From assembly GCA_017440445.1 (NCBI GenBank), contig JAFSHE010000145.1, positions 1 through 11,929 on the forward strand: a stretch of 11,929 bases of DNA, in the 5' to 3' direction. Source of the DNA: Oscillospiraceae bacterium (GTDB lineage Bacteria > Bacillota_A > Clostridia > Oscillospirales > Ruminococcaceae). Both the position numbers and the translations under genes were made by a program. How positions within the stretch are numbered: position 1 is the stretch's first letter; every line of letters begins with the position of its first letter. Of the stretch, positions 1 through 5,152 are shown piece after piece. A model generated the notes under the pieces. It was not told where the DNA came from. It did not search any database and saw only the letters and a list, made by a program, of their open reading frames with translations.

Positions 1-315
1 CTTAGCGTTGTCGCCTACAACTGTATCGTCCTTAGCGAAAGTAACCTTTGTGCTAACCAGCTCAGCGAGTCTGTCAGCAGCAGCCTTGAGGGAGAACTTG
101 TCCTCGGGACCGTTCTTCGGCTTACCAAGGTGAGGGCACAGAACGATCTTAGCGCCGTTCTCAACCAGCTTGTTGATGGTGGGGAGAGCAGCAACGATTC
201 TGTTATCGTTTGTGATCTTGCCTTCCTTCATAGGAACATTGAAGTCAACTCTTACGAGAACCTTCTTGCCCTTGACTGCGAGGTCTTCTACATGTTTCTT
301 GTTCAGCTTGCTCAT
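1..315 (-). CDS. pgk: Phosphoglycerate kinase, N-terminal part (runs off left edge)
   Basis: Phosphoglycerate kinase transfers the acyl phosphate of 1,3-bisphosphoglycerate to ADP in glycolysis, in the cytoplasm. The visible 105 residues begin [12 protein letters not shown] and contain the family N-terminal block [10 protein letters not shown] (residues 19-28), then [10 protein letters not shown] (38-47) and HLGKPK (62-67). Arg22, Asp24, Asn26, Arg39 and His62 fall where the 3-phosphoglycerate-binding residues lie in this family. The HLGRP motif has Lys at the usual Arg position, a variant I recall from Clostridia. The ATG at 313-315 has an AAAGGAAA-type ribosome site a few bases upstream (about 323-331). 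The full protein is usually about 390-400 residues, so roughly three quarters lies outside the window. The gene is divergent from the Nudix gene. Identification is secure. Confidence 0.96.
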   Translation of the reverse strand, partial: MSKLNKKHVEDLAVKGKKVLVRVDFNVPMKEGKITNDNRIVAALPTINKLVENGAKIVLCPHLGKPKNGPEDKFSLKAAADRLAELVSTKVTFAKDDTVVGDNAK

Positions 316-379
316 TTGTTTTATTTCCTTTCATATTGAAATATTAAACATACTATGGTGCCTTGCACCTACAAAATAT

Positions 380-408
380 ATTGTACTATATTTCAGAAGA
401 TTTTGCAA
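380..408 (-). promoter_or_regulatory. Sigma-A promoter of pgk
   Basis: On the minus strand there is a -35 TTGCAA (403-408), a 17-base spacer and a -10 TACAAT (380-385). Transcription should start near 373, giving a leader of about 57 bases. The leader opens with a 5-bp hairpin, GGTGC/GCACC (357-361 with 365-369, 3-base loop), only a few bases from the expected 5' end. The -35 and -10 blocks, with their flanks, are shared with the promoter ahead of trmL. Confidence 0.8.
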
Positions 409-457
409 GTGTTTTTTTATATTATTTGAGAATTTTTTAACACATAGTCATGCTTTA

Positions 458-487
458 TTGACATAATAGTTATTTCCATTGTATAAT
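458..487 (+). promoter_or_regulatory. Consensus sigma-A promoter of the Nudix gene
   Basis: A perfect TTGACA (458-463) and a perfect TATAAT (482-487) are separated by 18 bases on the plus strand. Transcription should start near 494-495, about 35 bases before the GTG at 530. The 214 bases between pgk and the Nudix start hold only the two divergent promoters and AT-rich leader sequence; I see no other gene there. Confidence 0.85.
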
Positions 488-529
488 AAAACTATCCACA
501 GTGAGCAAAATAACAGAGAGGTGATATCC

Positions 530-1021
530 GTGACATTTGAATACTGCCCGAAATGCGGAGCTGAGCTTACAGGAAAACAGATAGGCGACGAAGGTATAGT
601 TCCCTACTGCAAAAACTGCGAAAGACCGTGGTTTCCGTTCTCCTACCCCTGCGTGATTTGTCTGGTGATAAACGAAGATAACGAGATAGCGCTGATACGT
701 CAGACCTACGGTACAAAAAGGTCAGTCTGTTTAGCAGGCTTTATCTCCTGCGGTGAAACGGCTGAGCAGACCGCCGTCCGTGAGATAAAAGAGGAGATAG
801 GACTGGAGGTAACCAATCTTGATTATATCGGCAGCTACTTCCACGAGCGCTCGGATAATCTTATGCTGGGCTTTGCCGCACGGGTGAAGAAGGCTCCCTT
901 TACCCTCTCGCCGTCAGAGGTGGAGAATGCGGAATGGTTTTCCCTCGCAGACGCCGAGGCAGAGCTTTCCAAAGGCACTGTCGGGATATGTCTTTTAAAG
1001 GACTGGCTGAAAAACATATAA
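530..1021 (+). CDS. Zinc-ribbon Nudix hydrolase, NudC-like
   Basis: Nudix enzymes hydrolyse nucleoside diphosphates linked to another group, using Mg2+. Of 163 residues, the N-terminus is a four-cysteine zinc ribbon (Cys6, Cys9, Cys27, Cys30). A complete Nudix box follows at residues 70-92 (Gly70, Glu76, Arg84-Glu85, Glu88-Glu89, Gly91-Leu92). This domain order resembles NAD(H) pyrophosphatase (NudC) family members without the long N-terminal domain. However, the NudC specificity motif SQPWPFPxS is not present. The aligned stretch reads GSYFHERSDNLMLGF (101-115), so the substrate is uncertain. The longer reading frame could start at a TTG at 479, but that codon overlaps the promoter region. 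The GTG at 530 is chosen because AGAGAGGTGAT (515-525) lies 5-6 bases upstream. A terminator follows directly. Confidence 0.88.
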   Translation: MTFEYCPKCGAELTGKQIGDEGIVPYCKNCERPWFPFSYPCVICLVINEDNEIALIRQTYGTKRSVCLAGFISCGETAEQTAVREIKEEIGLEVTNLDYIGSYFHERSDNLMLGFAARVKKAPFTLSPSEVENAEWFSLADAEAELSKGTVGICLLKDWLKNI

Positions 1022-1031
1022 CGGTAACACA

Positions 1032-1068
1032 GAAAAAGCTCCCCGAAATAATTCAGGGAGCTTTCTCA
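1032..1068. terminator. Bidirectional terminator between convergent genes
   Basis: AAAGCTCCC (1035-1043) pairs with GGGAGCTTT (1056-1064). The inner loop can form a further GAA/TTC pairing. T-rich sequence follows on the plus strand, and an A-rich run precedes it, which becomes a U-run for minus-strand transcripts. It sits about 14 bases after the Nudix stop and about 28 bases after the end of the surface-protein gene, so it can serve both. Confidence 0.8.
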
Positions 1069-1093
1069 TTTCATTCATGAATTTATCTGAAGA

Positions 1094-2038
1094 TCATCTC
1101 TTTTTGCGGAAAAGGACAACTGCCGCACCTGCTGTAATAGCCGCACCAGATACAACTGCTATGCCCTCTGCGCCTGTGTCGGGAGAGGTCTTGTCGGCAC
1201 CAGCAGATGTACTGCCTGCATTATCACTGCTGCTATCAGTATTATTCTCATTTTCAGGGATTGCACCGCTGTTGTCTGTGTTTGCATCTTCTGCGCTTTC
1301 TGTATCGTTTTTATCTTCAACAGGGATATTCGAATTATCATCTGTGCTTGTATCACTTGTAGCATCATCTGAGTTATTGTTCTCTGTATCAATGTTATCC
1401 TCATTATCACCGACAGGAGTGCTTGTAGAGTTATCATCCTCGGGGATATGTGTATCATTGTCCGTGTTCGTATTGCCGCCCGAAACATCCTCAGCATCAG
1501 CATTCAATGACACAATATGCCATGTATCTGCAGCATCACCACCGACATAATAGATATCATTTACTATGGAATACTGTAAACGTACCTGAATCTCGTCACT
1601 CGCTGACACATTATCTATTATCATATCAAGAGTGTCCTCTTCAATAGACCCATAGTTATCATCAAATACTATTTTAAAGCCATTGTTTGTGAAATCACCG
1701 GCATCATTCGGAATAGTATCTGCAGTCAGGTTTGCTACCCATACACCCTCGTTATTGTAATAAATAGCATCAACCGTTGCGTCACCCCAGTCGCATTTAA
1801 ATGAAGAGCCATCCTCAAGTTTGCATTCCATGGTCACCCTGCAGTAGCTCTCCGGCCAATTTGACTCAATAGCTGTAAAACATTCTCTGACATCGGAGCT
1901 TTCAATCTCCAGAATATAGGTATCCTTATCATCGTAAAATCTACCTGTGTAATCACCTTCTGCAGCTGCAACAACATGCATTGCAGACAAAACTGCCATA
2001 GTGGTCATACCAACAATGAGCTTCTTCATAGTATTCAT
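1094..2038 (-). CDS. Secreted surface protein with SPDTG sortase-type anchor
   Basis: The protein has 314 residues. Residues 1-27 form a signal peptide (MNTMKK, hydrophobic core, Ala-Ala-Ala before Glu27). Residues 28 to about 185 are a domain I do not recognise, with four cysteines (53, 66, 72, 82) that could form disulfides. Residues about 186-284 are a low-complexity Asp/Asn/Ser/Thr/Glu-rich linker with three spaced motifs beginning IPE or IPV (near 198, 238 and 260). The C-terminus is SPDTG (285-289), a hydrophobic segment (292-309) and RKKR. That order is a cell-wall sorting signal. SPxTG is a known substrate form of clostridial sortases such as C. difficile SrtB, but no sortase is in this window. 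A start at 2122 would give the longest frame. The ATG at 2036-2038 is preferred because GGAGGA (2047-2052) is 8 bases upstream and the promoter lies inside the longer frame. The protein probably binds something at the cell surface; the ligand is unknown. Confidence 0.8.
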   Translation of the reverse strand: MNTMKKLIVGMTTMAVLSAMHVVAAAEGDYTGRFYDDKDTYILEIESSDVRECFTAIESNWPESYCRVTMECKLEDGSSFKCDWGDATVDAIYYNNEGVWVANLTADTIPNDAGDFTNNGFKIVFDDNYGSIEEDTLDMIIDNVSASDEIQVRLQYSIVNDIYYVGGDAADTWHIVSLNADAEDVSGGNTNTDNDTHIPEDDNSTSTPVGDNEDNIDTENNNSDDATSDTSTDDNSNIPVEDKNDTESAEDANTDNSGAIPENENNTDSSSDNAGSTSAGADKTSPDTGAEGIAVVSGAAITAGAAVVLFRKKR

Positions 2039-2063
2039 CTTCAATATCCTCCAAAAACAATTT

Positions 2064-2078
2064 GCATTCATTTGAATG
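2064..2078. promoter_or_regulatory. Putative operator O2 (second copy of the inverted repeat)
   Basis: CATTC (2065-2069) and GAATG (2074-2078) surround ATTT. This copy matches O1 at 14 of 15 core positions. Its centre is 30 bp from that of O1, close to three helical turns, so both would present on the same DNA face. It lies just downstream of the expected transcription start, in the 5' leader. Confidence 0.65.
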
Positions 2079-2087
2079 ACCAATAGC

Positions 2088-2116
2088 ATTATAGCATTCA
2101 TTCGAATGCTTGTCAA
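2088..2116 (-). promoter_or_regulatory. Consensus promoter of the surface-protein gene
   Basis: On the minus strand there is a perfect TTGACA (2111-2116), a 17-base spacer and a perfect TATAAT (2088-2093). The expected start is near 2081, leaving a leader of about 43 bases. The spacer is occupied by an inverted repeat, and a second copy lies just downstream of the start (see the repeat entries). A bound protein should therefore block RNA polymerase. Confidence 0.88.
2093..2110. promoter_or_regulatory. Putative operator O1 (inverted repeat in the promoter spacer)
   Basis: AGCATTC and GAATGCT form perfect 7-base arms around the 4-base centre ATTC. The site coincides with the -35/-10 spacer of the surface-protein promoter and abuts both boxes. 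The core GCATTCATTYGAATG is repeated 30 bp away. Calling it the binding site of the adjacent XRE protein is inference from position and symmetry. Confidence 0.7.
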
Positions 2117-2135
2117 GTACAAAAAAACAGCATTA

Positions 2136-2144
2136 TGATATAAT
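2136..2144 (+). promoter_or_regulatory. Extended -10 promoter of the XRE regulator
   Basis: TGATATAAT provides a perfect TATAAT (2139-2144) preceded by TGn, the extended -10 form. No good -35 is present at the right distance (AGTACA at 2116-2121). A start near 2151 gives a leader of about 28 bases. Operator O1 is centred about 50 bp upstream of this start, so it is not placed to block this promoter directly. Confidence 0.6.
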
Positions 2145-2178
2145 TGTGAAAAATAACCAATCTTTAAGAGGGATGTAT

Positions 2179-2430
2179 ATGAAAAAATATCAAAGATTGC
2201 AAGACCTACGGGAGGACAGAGACCTTAAGCAGGAAGATATCGCAAAGGTGCTTGGCATCACCCGCCAGCAGTATCAGCTTTACGAAAGCGGAAAGCGTGA
2301 GATACGCTTCTTTCAGATAATCGAGCTTGCAAGGTTTTACAATGTGTCGATAGACTATATTGCAGGGCTTACAAACGACCCTGTTCCCTATATCCGCCCT
2401 TCCCAGAACGCAAAAAGACACATTGGATAA
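2179..2430 (+). CDS. Small XRE-family helix-turn-helix regulator
   Basis: This 83-residue protein is almost entirely one Cro/CI-type DNA-binding domain. The helix-turn-helix spans about residues 16-38 (KQEDIAKVLGITRQQYQLYE, then SGKREI). The rest of the domain runs to the family-typical end VSIDYIAGLTNDP (56-68), followed by a short basic tail. There is no sensor or dimerisation domain beyond it. The start at 2179 follows AAGAGGG (2166-2172) by 6 bases; an in-frame ATG at 2173 touches that site and is less likely. The gene is divergent from the surface-protein gene, whose promoter carries two palindromic sites, so a role as its repressor is the simplest reading. That role is inferred. A strong terminator follows at 2471-2498. 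Confidence 0.9.
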   Translation: MKKYQRLQDLREDRDLKQEDIAKVLGITRQQYQLYESGKREIRFFQIIELARFYNVSIDYIAGLTNDPVPYIRPSQNAKRHIG

Positions 2431-2459
2431 CACTTCCCTCAGGCTGTATGATAGCACAT

Positions 2460-2500
2460 ATAAAAACAAAATAGCCTCCGTAAAAAAACGGAGGCTATAA
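2460..2500. terminator. Bidirectional terminator between XRE gene and degV
   Basis: An 11-bp perfect stem (2471-2481 with 2488-2498; core AGCCTCCGT/ACGGAGGCT) encloses a six-A loop. The plus-strand side continues TAATTATAT. The minus-strand side continues into a T-rich run complementary to 2460-2470. It lies 40 bases after the XRE stop and about 15 bases after the degV stop. Confidence 0.9.
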
Positions 2501-2513
2501 TTATATACTGATA

Positions 2514-3386
2514 TCAGCTTCTCTCGGGACCTCTTACAAGAACACCGATCATCTCGGGACCTGCGTTGCAGGAAACGACAACGCCTGTGGGCTCGATCAT
2601 AGAGGGACCGTAGCCGAGCTTCTTTGTCATCTTGTCGATGAACTCCTTCTCAAGCTCGGGACGTGTTGTAGTAATAACACACCAGGGTGTCTCGGGAATA
2701 ATTCTTGCTGCGATATACTCAACAGCGGACTCTATCGCTGCCTTCTCGCCACGTGCCTTCTTTACCACCTCTGTCTTTTCGGCAAACAGGCTGATGATGG
2801 GCTTAAGGCCCATAAGCTCTCCGAGGAAAGACGCCGCAGCGGTGATTCTTCCGGACTTCTTCATGTGACGGAGATCAAAACCGATAACGTAAGCCTCAAT
2901 GTGCTTTGCCCAGTCCTCAAGATATGCAACAACGCTATCTACGGGCTGACCCTCCTCCAGCTTTCTGCAAGCCTCAACGATGGGATATCCGTAGCCGAGA
3001 GAATAGTTCTGGCTGTCAACTGTGTGTATCTTAAGCTCGGGGCAATCCTCCCTGACTGCTTCCTTCGCCATTACAGCACTGGAATATGTCTGTGAGCCAG
3101 CCGCATTTATAACATCAACGATTATCTCACGAACGCCCTCAGCATAAAGCTCACGGTACTTCTCCTCAAAACGGAGTGCGGTTATCTGCGAATGCTTGGG
3201 TATCTCGGAGCTTTCCTTCAGCGTCTTGTAAAACTCGGTTATCTCAAAGTCCTTGCGGTCAACAAGGCTCTCACCGTTTACAACGACCTCAAACGGGATT
3301 ATCTCCAGTATATTGCTGTACTTCTGCTCGTTCTCCTTAGAAATATCACAGCCGCTGTCTGTAATTATTCTTACATTCTCATTCAT
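2514..3386 (-). CDS. DegV family lipid-binding protein
   Basis: DegV proteins bind one fatty acid in a buried pocket between two alpha/beta domains. In several Firmicutes related FakB proteins present fatty acids to the kinase FakA. The 290 residues show the family start RIITDSGCDIS (6-16), the region SEIPKHSQIT (60-69, usually PxTSQ) and the helix motif HMKKSGRI. The middle of the protein has HTVDSQNYSLGYG, where family members hold the carboxylate-binding Ser/Gly loop. No fakA (DAK2 domain) gene is in the window, so a kinase partner cannot be assumed. The ATG at 3386 follows a GAAAGGAAA site (3394-3402). trmL lies 32 bases upstream on the same strand with no terminator between, so the two are probably co-transcribed. 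Confidence 0.9.
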   Translation of the reverse strand: MNENVRIITDSGCDISKENEQKYSNILEIIPFEVVVNGESLVDRKDFEITEFYKTLKESSEIPKHSQITALRFEEKYRELYAEGVREIIVDVINAAGSQTYSSAVMAKEAVREDCPELKIHTVDSQNYSLGYGYPIVEACRKLEEGQPVDSVVAYLEDWAKHIEAYVIGFDLRHMKKSGRITAAASFLGELMGLKPIISLFAEKTEVVKKARGEKAAIESAVEYIAARIIPETPWCVITTTRPELEKEFIDKMTKKLGYGPSMIEPTGVVVSCNAGPEMIGVLVRGPERS

Positions 3387-3418
3387 AATTGTATTTCCTT
3401 TCAGTTCATTTTAATTAT

Positions 3419-3922
3419 TTACTCTGCACTGCTCCAGTCGAATTCCCGCAGGCGTCCGTTGTTTTCAAGCTCGGGAAAGCTCCACTGCCTTAACACCTCG
3501 TACACGCCTATCGCAACGCTGTTGGAAAGATTAAGACTTCTCAGCGTGCTCCGCATAGGGATGCGCACGCAGCGTTTCTTGTTCTCGAACAGCAGGCGCT
3601 CGGGAAGCCCTGCGTCCTCCCTGCCGAAAAACAGGAAGCTCTTATCGGGATAGTTTACATCCGAATAGCAGTTCTGCGCTTTGGTGGTGAAGTAGAAATA
3701 CTCCCCATCGTTGCGGGAGAAGAAGTCATCCAGTCCGTCATAGTAGGTGATATCAAGATAGCTCCAGTAATCAAGTCCCGCACGCTTCAGGTGCTTGTCG
3801 GTGGGAACAAAGCCCATCGGACGGATGATGTGAAGCCTTGCCCCTGTGACTGCACAGGTCCTTGCGATATTACCAGTATTCTGGGGTATCTGCGGTTCTA
3901 CAAGCACGATATTCAGTTCCAT
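3419..3922 (-). CDS. trmL: tRNA (cytidine/uridine 34-2'-O)-methyltransferase
   Basis: TrmL methylates the 2'-OH of the wobble nucleotide in certain leucine tRNAs using S-adenosylmethionine. The 167 residues match the SPOUT trefoil-knot family at its usual short length (E. coli about 157). The N-terminal signature NIVLVEPQIPQNTGNIAR spans residues 4-21. The cofactor loop GREDAGLP lies at 100-107, and the knot motif IPM...RSLNLSNSVAIGVYEVLRQ at 121-145. A longer frame starts at 4003, but it would include the promoter. The ATG at 3922 is preceded by a GGGTGAG ribosome site (about 3926-3933). It is the first gene of a probable trmL-degV operon. Confidence 0.93.
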   Translation of the reverse strand: MELNIVLVEPQIPQNTGNIARTCAVTGARLHIIRPMGFVPTDKHLKRAGLDYWSYLDITYYDGLDDFFSRNDGEYFYFTTKAQNCYSDVNYPDKSFLFFGREDAGLPERLLFENKKRCVRIPMRSTLRSLNLSNSVAIGVYEVLRQWSFPELENNGRLREFDWSSAE

Positions 3923-3981
3923 AGGCTCACCCTTTCCTGTCACTGTACACCCATAGCTATTGAAATGCACATAACTAATAT

Positions 3982-4010
3982 ATTGTATCACAATAATAGA
4001 CATTTTGCAA
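3982..4010 (-). promoter_or_regulatory. Sigma-A promoter of trmL-degV
   Basis: On the minus strand, TTGCAA (4005-4010) and TACAAT (3982-3987) are separated by 17 bases, with a TGn just before the -10. The flanks CTTGCAAAAT and TACAATATATT are also found at the pgk promoter. The expected start is near 3975. Confidence 0.8.
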
Positions 4011-4049
4011 GCTTTTTTCGGTTATTTATGAATTTTACATAAAATCCCT

Positions 4050-4078
4050 CTGATAAAGAAGCTGACAGTACATATAAT
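4050..4078 (+). promoter_or_regulatory. Probable promoter of the 54-residue gene
   Basis: A perfect TATAAT (4073-4078) is preceded at 17 bases by CTGATA (4050-4055), which matches four of six -35 positions. The expected start near 4085 leaves a short leader of about 19 bases that carries the ribosome site AAGGAG. Confidence 0.55.
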
Positions 4079-4103
4079 ACCACTGAAAAGGAGCTGATAT
4101 ATC

Positions 4104-4268
4104 ATGACTCACAAGCAGGAGAACGTTGTAAAAGCAAGCATCGCAGGAGTTGTAGCAGGCAGTCTTGCATTCGTTGCGGTGAACTCCCTTTGCAGCCACA
4201 GGAGCTTCAGACGGATGACCGCAGCCAAGGCCTTTAAGATGGTAGGCTCGCTGATGGATGCGTTTTAA
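4104..4268 (+). CDS. Small hypothetical protein, 54 residues, one membrane-like segment
   Basis: I do not recognise a characterised family. The reading frame starts MTHKQENVVK, has a small-residue hydrophobic stretch (about residues 11-29, ASIAGVVAGSLAFVAVNSL), then a basic patch (SHRSFRRM, 31-38) and an amphipathic C-terminus (AKAFKMVGSLMDAF). The layout suggests a single membrane-inserted or membrane-associated segment with a basic cytoplasmic tail. Short Clostridial proteins with a similar basic, AVG-like tail are familiar to me, but I cannot name one. Reality is supported by AAGGAG (4088-4093) 10 bases before the ATG, a TATAAT-bearing promoter and a strong terminator 2 bases after the stop. 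It is divergent from trmL and convergent with thiT. Confidence 0.75.
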   Translation: MTHKQENVVKASIAGVVAGSLAFVAVNSLCSHRSFRRMTAAKAFKMVGSLMDAF

Positions 4269-4270
4269 AG

Positions 4271-4310
4271 AAAGATCCTCCGCTCAAAGGTGAACGGAGG
4301 ATCTTTTTAT
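4271..4310. terminator. Terminator shared by the 54-residue gene and thiT
   Basis: AAAGATCCTCCG (4271-4282) pairs perfectly over 12 bp with CGGAGGATCTTT (4295-4306), followed by further T residues on the plus strand. The T-run overlaps the thiT stop codon (4307-4309). On the minus strand the hairpin begins right after that stop and ends in a TTTCTTTA run, so it can act in both directions. Confidence 0.88.
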
Positions 4311-4930
4311 TTCATTCCGAGAATAAGCTTTCTGGTCTGGGGGATCTTAAGCAGCGCAACAGCTCCCGCCATGGTGAAGATAAGCTCAGGAAGCATGTAT
4401 GCTCCGTTGTAGCAAAGGCTGTAAAGCCACTCGTTATCGGTGACGAAGCCCTCCCACAGCTGACCTGCGGAGTGCCATATCACTACTCCGCTGAGAAAGT
4501 GACACAGAAAACGCAGCACGATCGCTCCTGCTGTGCCACATATCCAGCCAACCATGCCGTATCTGCGGAGCGTTCCCGCAAGTCCCAGTACAGTAAATGG
4601 AAGTATATAGTCCAGCATTATGCATGCAATACGCATTACAGGAGTAAGTCCCCAGCCGAAAAGCCCGTCCACAGCACCCTGACCAAGCTGTATAAGCGAA
4701 AAAACAAATGCGGCGAACAATCCGCTCGTCACTCCGTGCTTAATGCTGTACAGCATTATCGGGAGCATCGAAAGCAGCGTGACCGAGCCGCCCCACGGCA
4801 GATGGAACACCCTTATGTAACTTAACACGGCAGACAGGGCTACCATCACCGCACCCTCCACCAGACGCTGTGTAGAGGTCTGACTGTTCCTTACAGGGGA
4901 TTTCTTGTCTTTTGCAGCTGTATCATTCAT
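4307..4930 (-). CDS. thiT: Energy-coupled thiamine transporter S component
   Basis: ThiT is the membrane protein that captures thiamine for an ECF-type ABC importer. It works with the shared EcfT, EcfA and EcfA' subunits, which are not in this window. The 207 residues start with a polar tail (1-20) and then six hydrophobic segments. Family blocks include PWGGSVTLLSMLPIMLYS (45-62), LDYILPFTVLGLAG (106-119), FLCHFLSGVVIW (141-152) and YNGAYMLPELI (174-184). His144-Trp152 and Tyr170-Asn175 have the same spacings as the thiamine-contacting His/Trp and Tyr/Asn pairs I recall for Lactococcus ThiT. The start at 4930 has GGGAAGGA upstream (about 4940-4948); an in-frame ATG at 4951 has no ribosome site and abuts the terminator. 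The TPP riboswitch upstream independently supports thiamine as substrate. Confidence 0.93.
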   Translation of the reverse strand: MNDTAAKDKKSPVRNSQTSTQRLVEGAVMVALSAVLSYIRVFHLPWGGSVTLLSMLPIMLYSIKHGVTSGLFAAFVFSLIQLGQGAVDGLFGWGLTPVMRIACIMLDYILPFTVLGLAGTLRRYGMVGWICGTAGAIVLRFLCHFLSGVVIWHSAGQLWEGFVTDNEWLYSLCYNGAYMLPELIFTMAGAVALLKIPQTRKLILGMK

Positions 4931-4950
4931 ACAGTATCGTCCTTCCCACA

Positions 4951-4983
4951 TAAAAAAACGTGCTGACGGATATCAGCACGTTT
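4951..4983 (-). terminator. Riboswitch-controlled intrinsic terminator ahead of thiT
   Basis: On the minus strand AAACGTGCTGA (4973-4983) pairs over 11 bp with TCAGCACGTTT (4956-4966) around a six-base loop, followed by a run of T (complement of 4952-4958). It ends about 21 bases before the thiT start codon, in the usual place for a transcriptional expression platform. Thiamine pyrophosphate binding should favour this hairpin and switch thiT off. Confidence 0.9.
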
Positions 4984-5000
4984 GTAATGTCTAAAATACA

Positions 5001-5107
5001 GAACATTATTTCCTACGTCGGCATTATCCGAATCAGGTATAAGGGTCTGTACATAAACCTGTACACTCTCAGCCCCGGCGGTGAAACACCTTTGAAGCTC
5101 CCCGTTC
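5001..5107 (-). promoter_or_regulatory. TPP riboswitch (THI element)
   Basis: Read on the minus strand, the conserved parts appear in order. They are CGGGGAGC (5104-5097), GGCTGAGA (about 5074-5067), a long P3 arm of complementary TGTACA repeats, ACCC, ACCTGAT (5038-5032), GGATAATGCC (5029-5020) and GACGTAGGAA (about 5019-5010). These are the pyrimidine- and pyrophosphate-sensing cores of the TPP aptamer. The closing P1 helix is weak; GAAC (5104-5107) with GTTC (5001-5004) is the best flanking pairing I see, so the ends are approximate. Confidence 0.95.
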
Positions 5108-5118
5108 AGTCCGAAGTT

Positions 5119-5147
5119 ATTTTAGCACAGTTTTTTTTATTTGTCAA
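5119..5147 (-). promoter_or_regulatory. Promoter of the riboswitch-thiT transcript
   Basis: On the minus strand, TTGACA (5142-5147), a 17-base spacer containing an eight-A run, and TAAAAT (5119-5124). Transcription should begin near 5112, a few bases before the aptamer. The -35 box is only 6 bases past the GH3 stop codon. Confidence 0.82.
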
Positions 5148-5152
5148 GCATT

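Noticed and set aside
1077..1550. Plus-strand 157-residue open frame rich in Ser, Leu and Val
   Set aside because: It is the antisense image of the acidic linker of the surface protein. It lacks a ribosome site, and the minus-strand gene has a promoter, ribosome site, signal peptide and anchor.
2110..2115. TTGTCA as -35 box of the XRE promoter
   Set aside because: It lies 23 bases from the -10, too far; the extended -10 explains the promoter better.
2039..2122. Longer N-terminus for the surface protein (start at 2122)
   Set aside because: It would cover the promoter and both inverted repeats, and it would bury the signal peptide. The ATG at 2038 has a good ribosome site.
4931..4951. ThiT start at 4951
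   Set aside because: It directly follows the terminator T-run and has no ribosome site; its own second to fourth codons form the ribosome site for the ATG at 4930.
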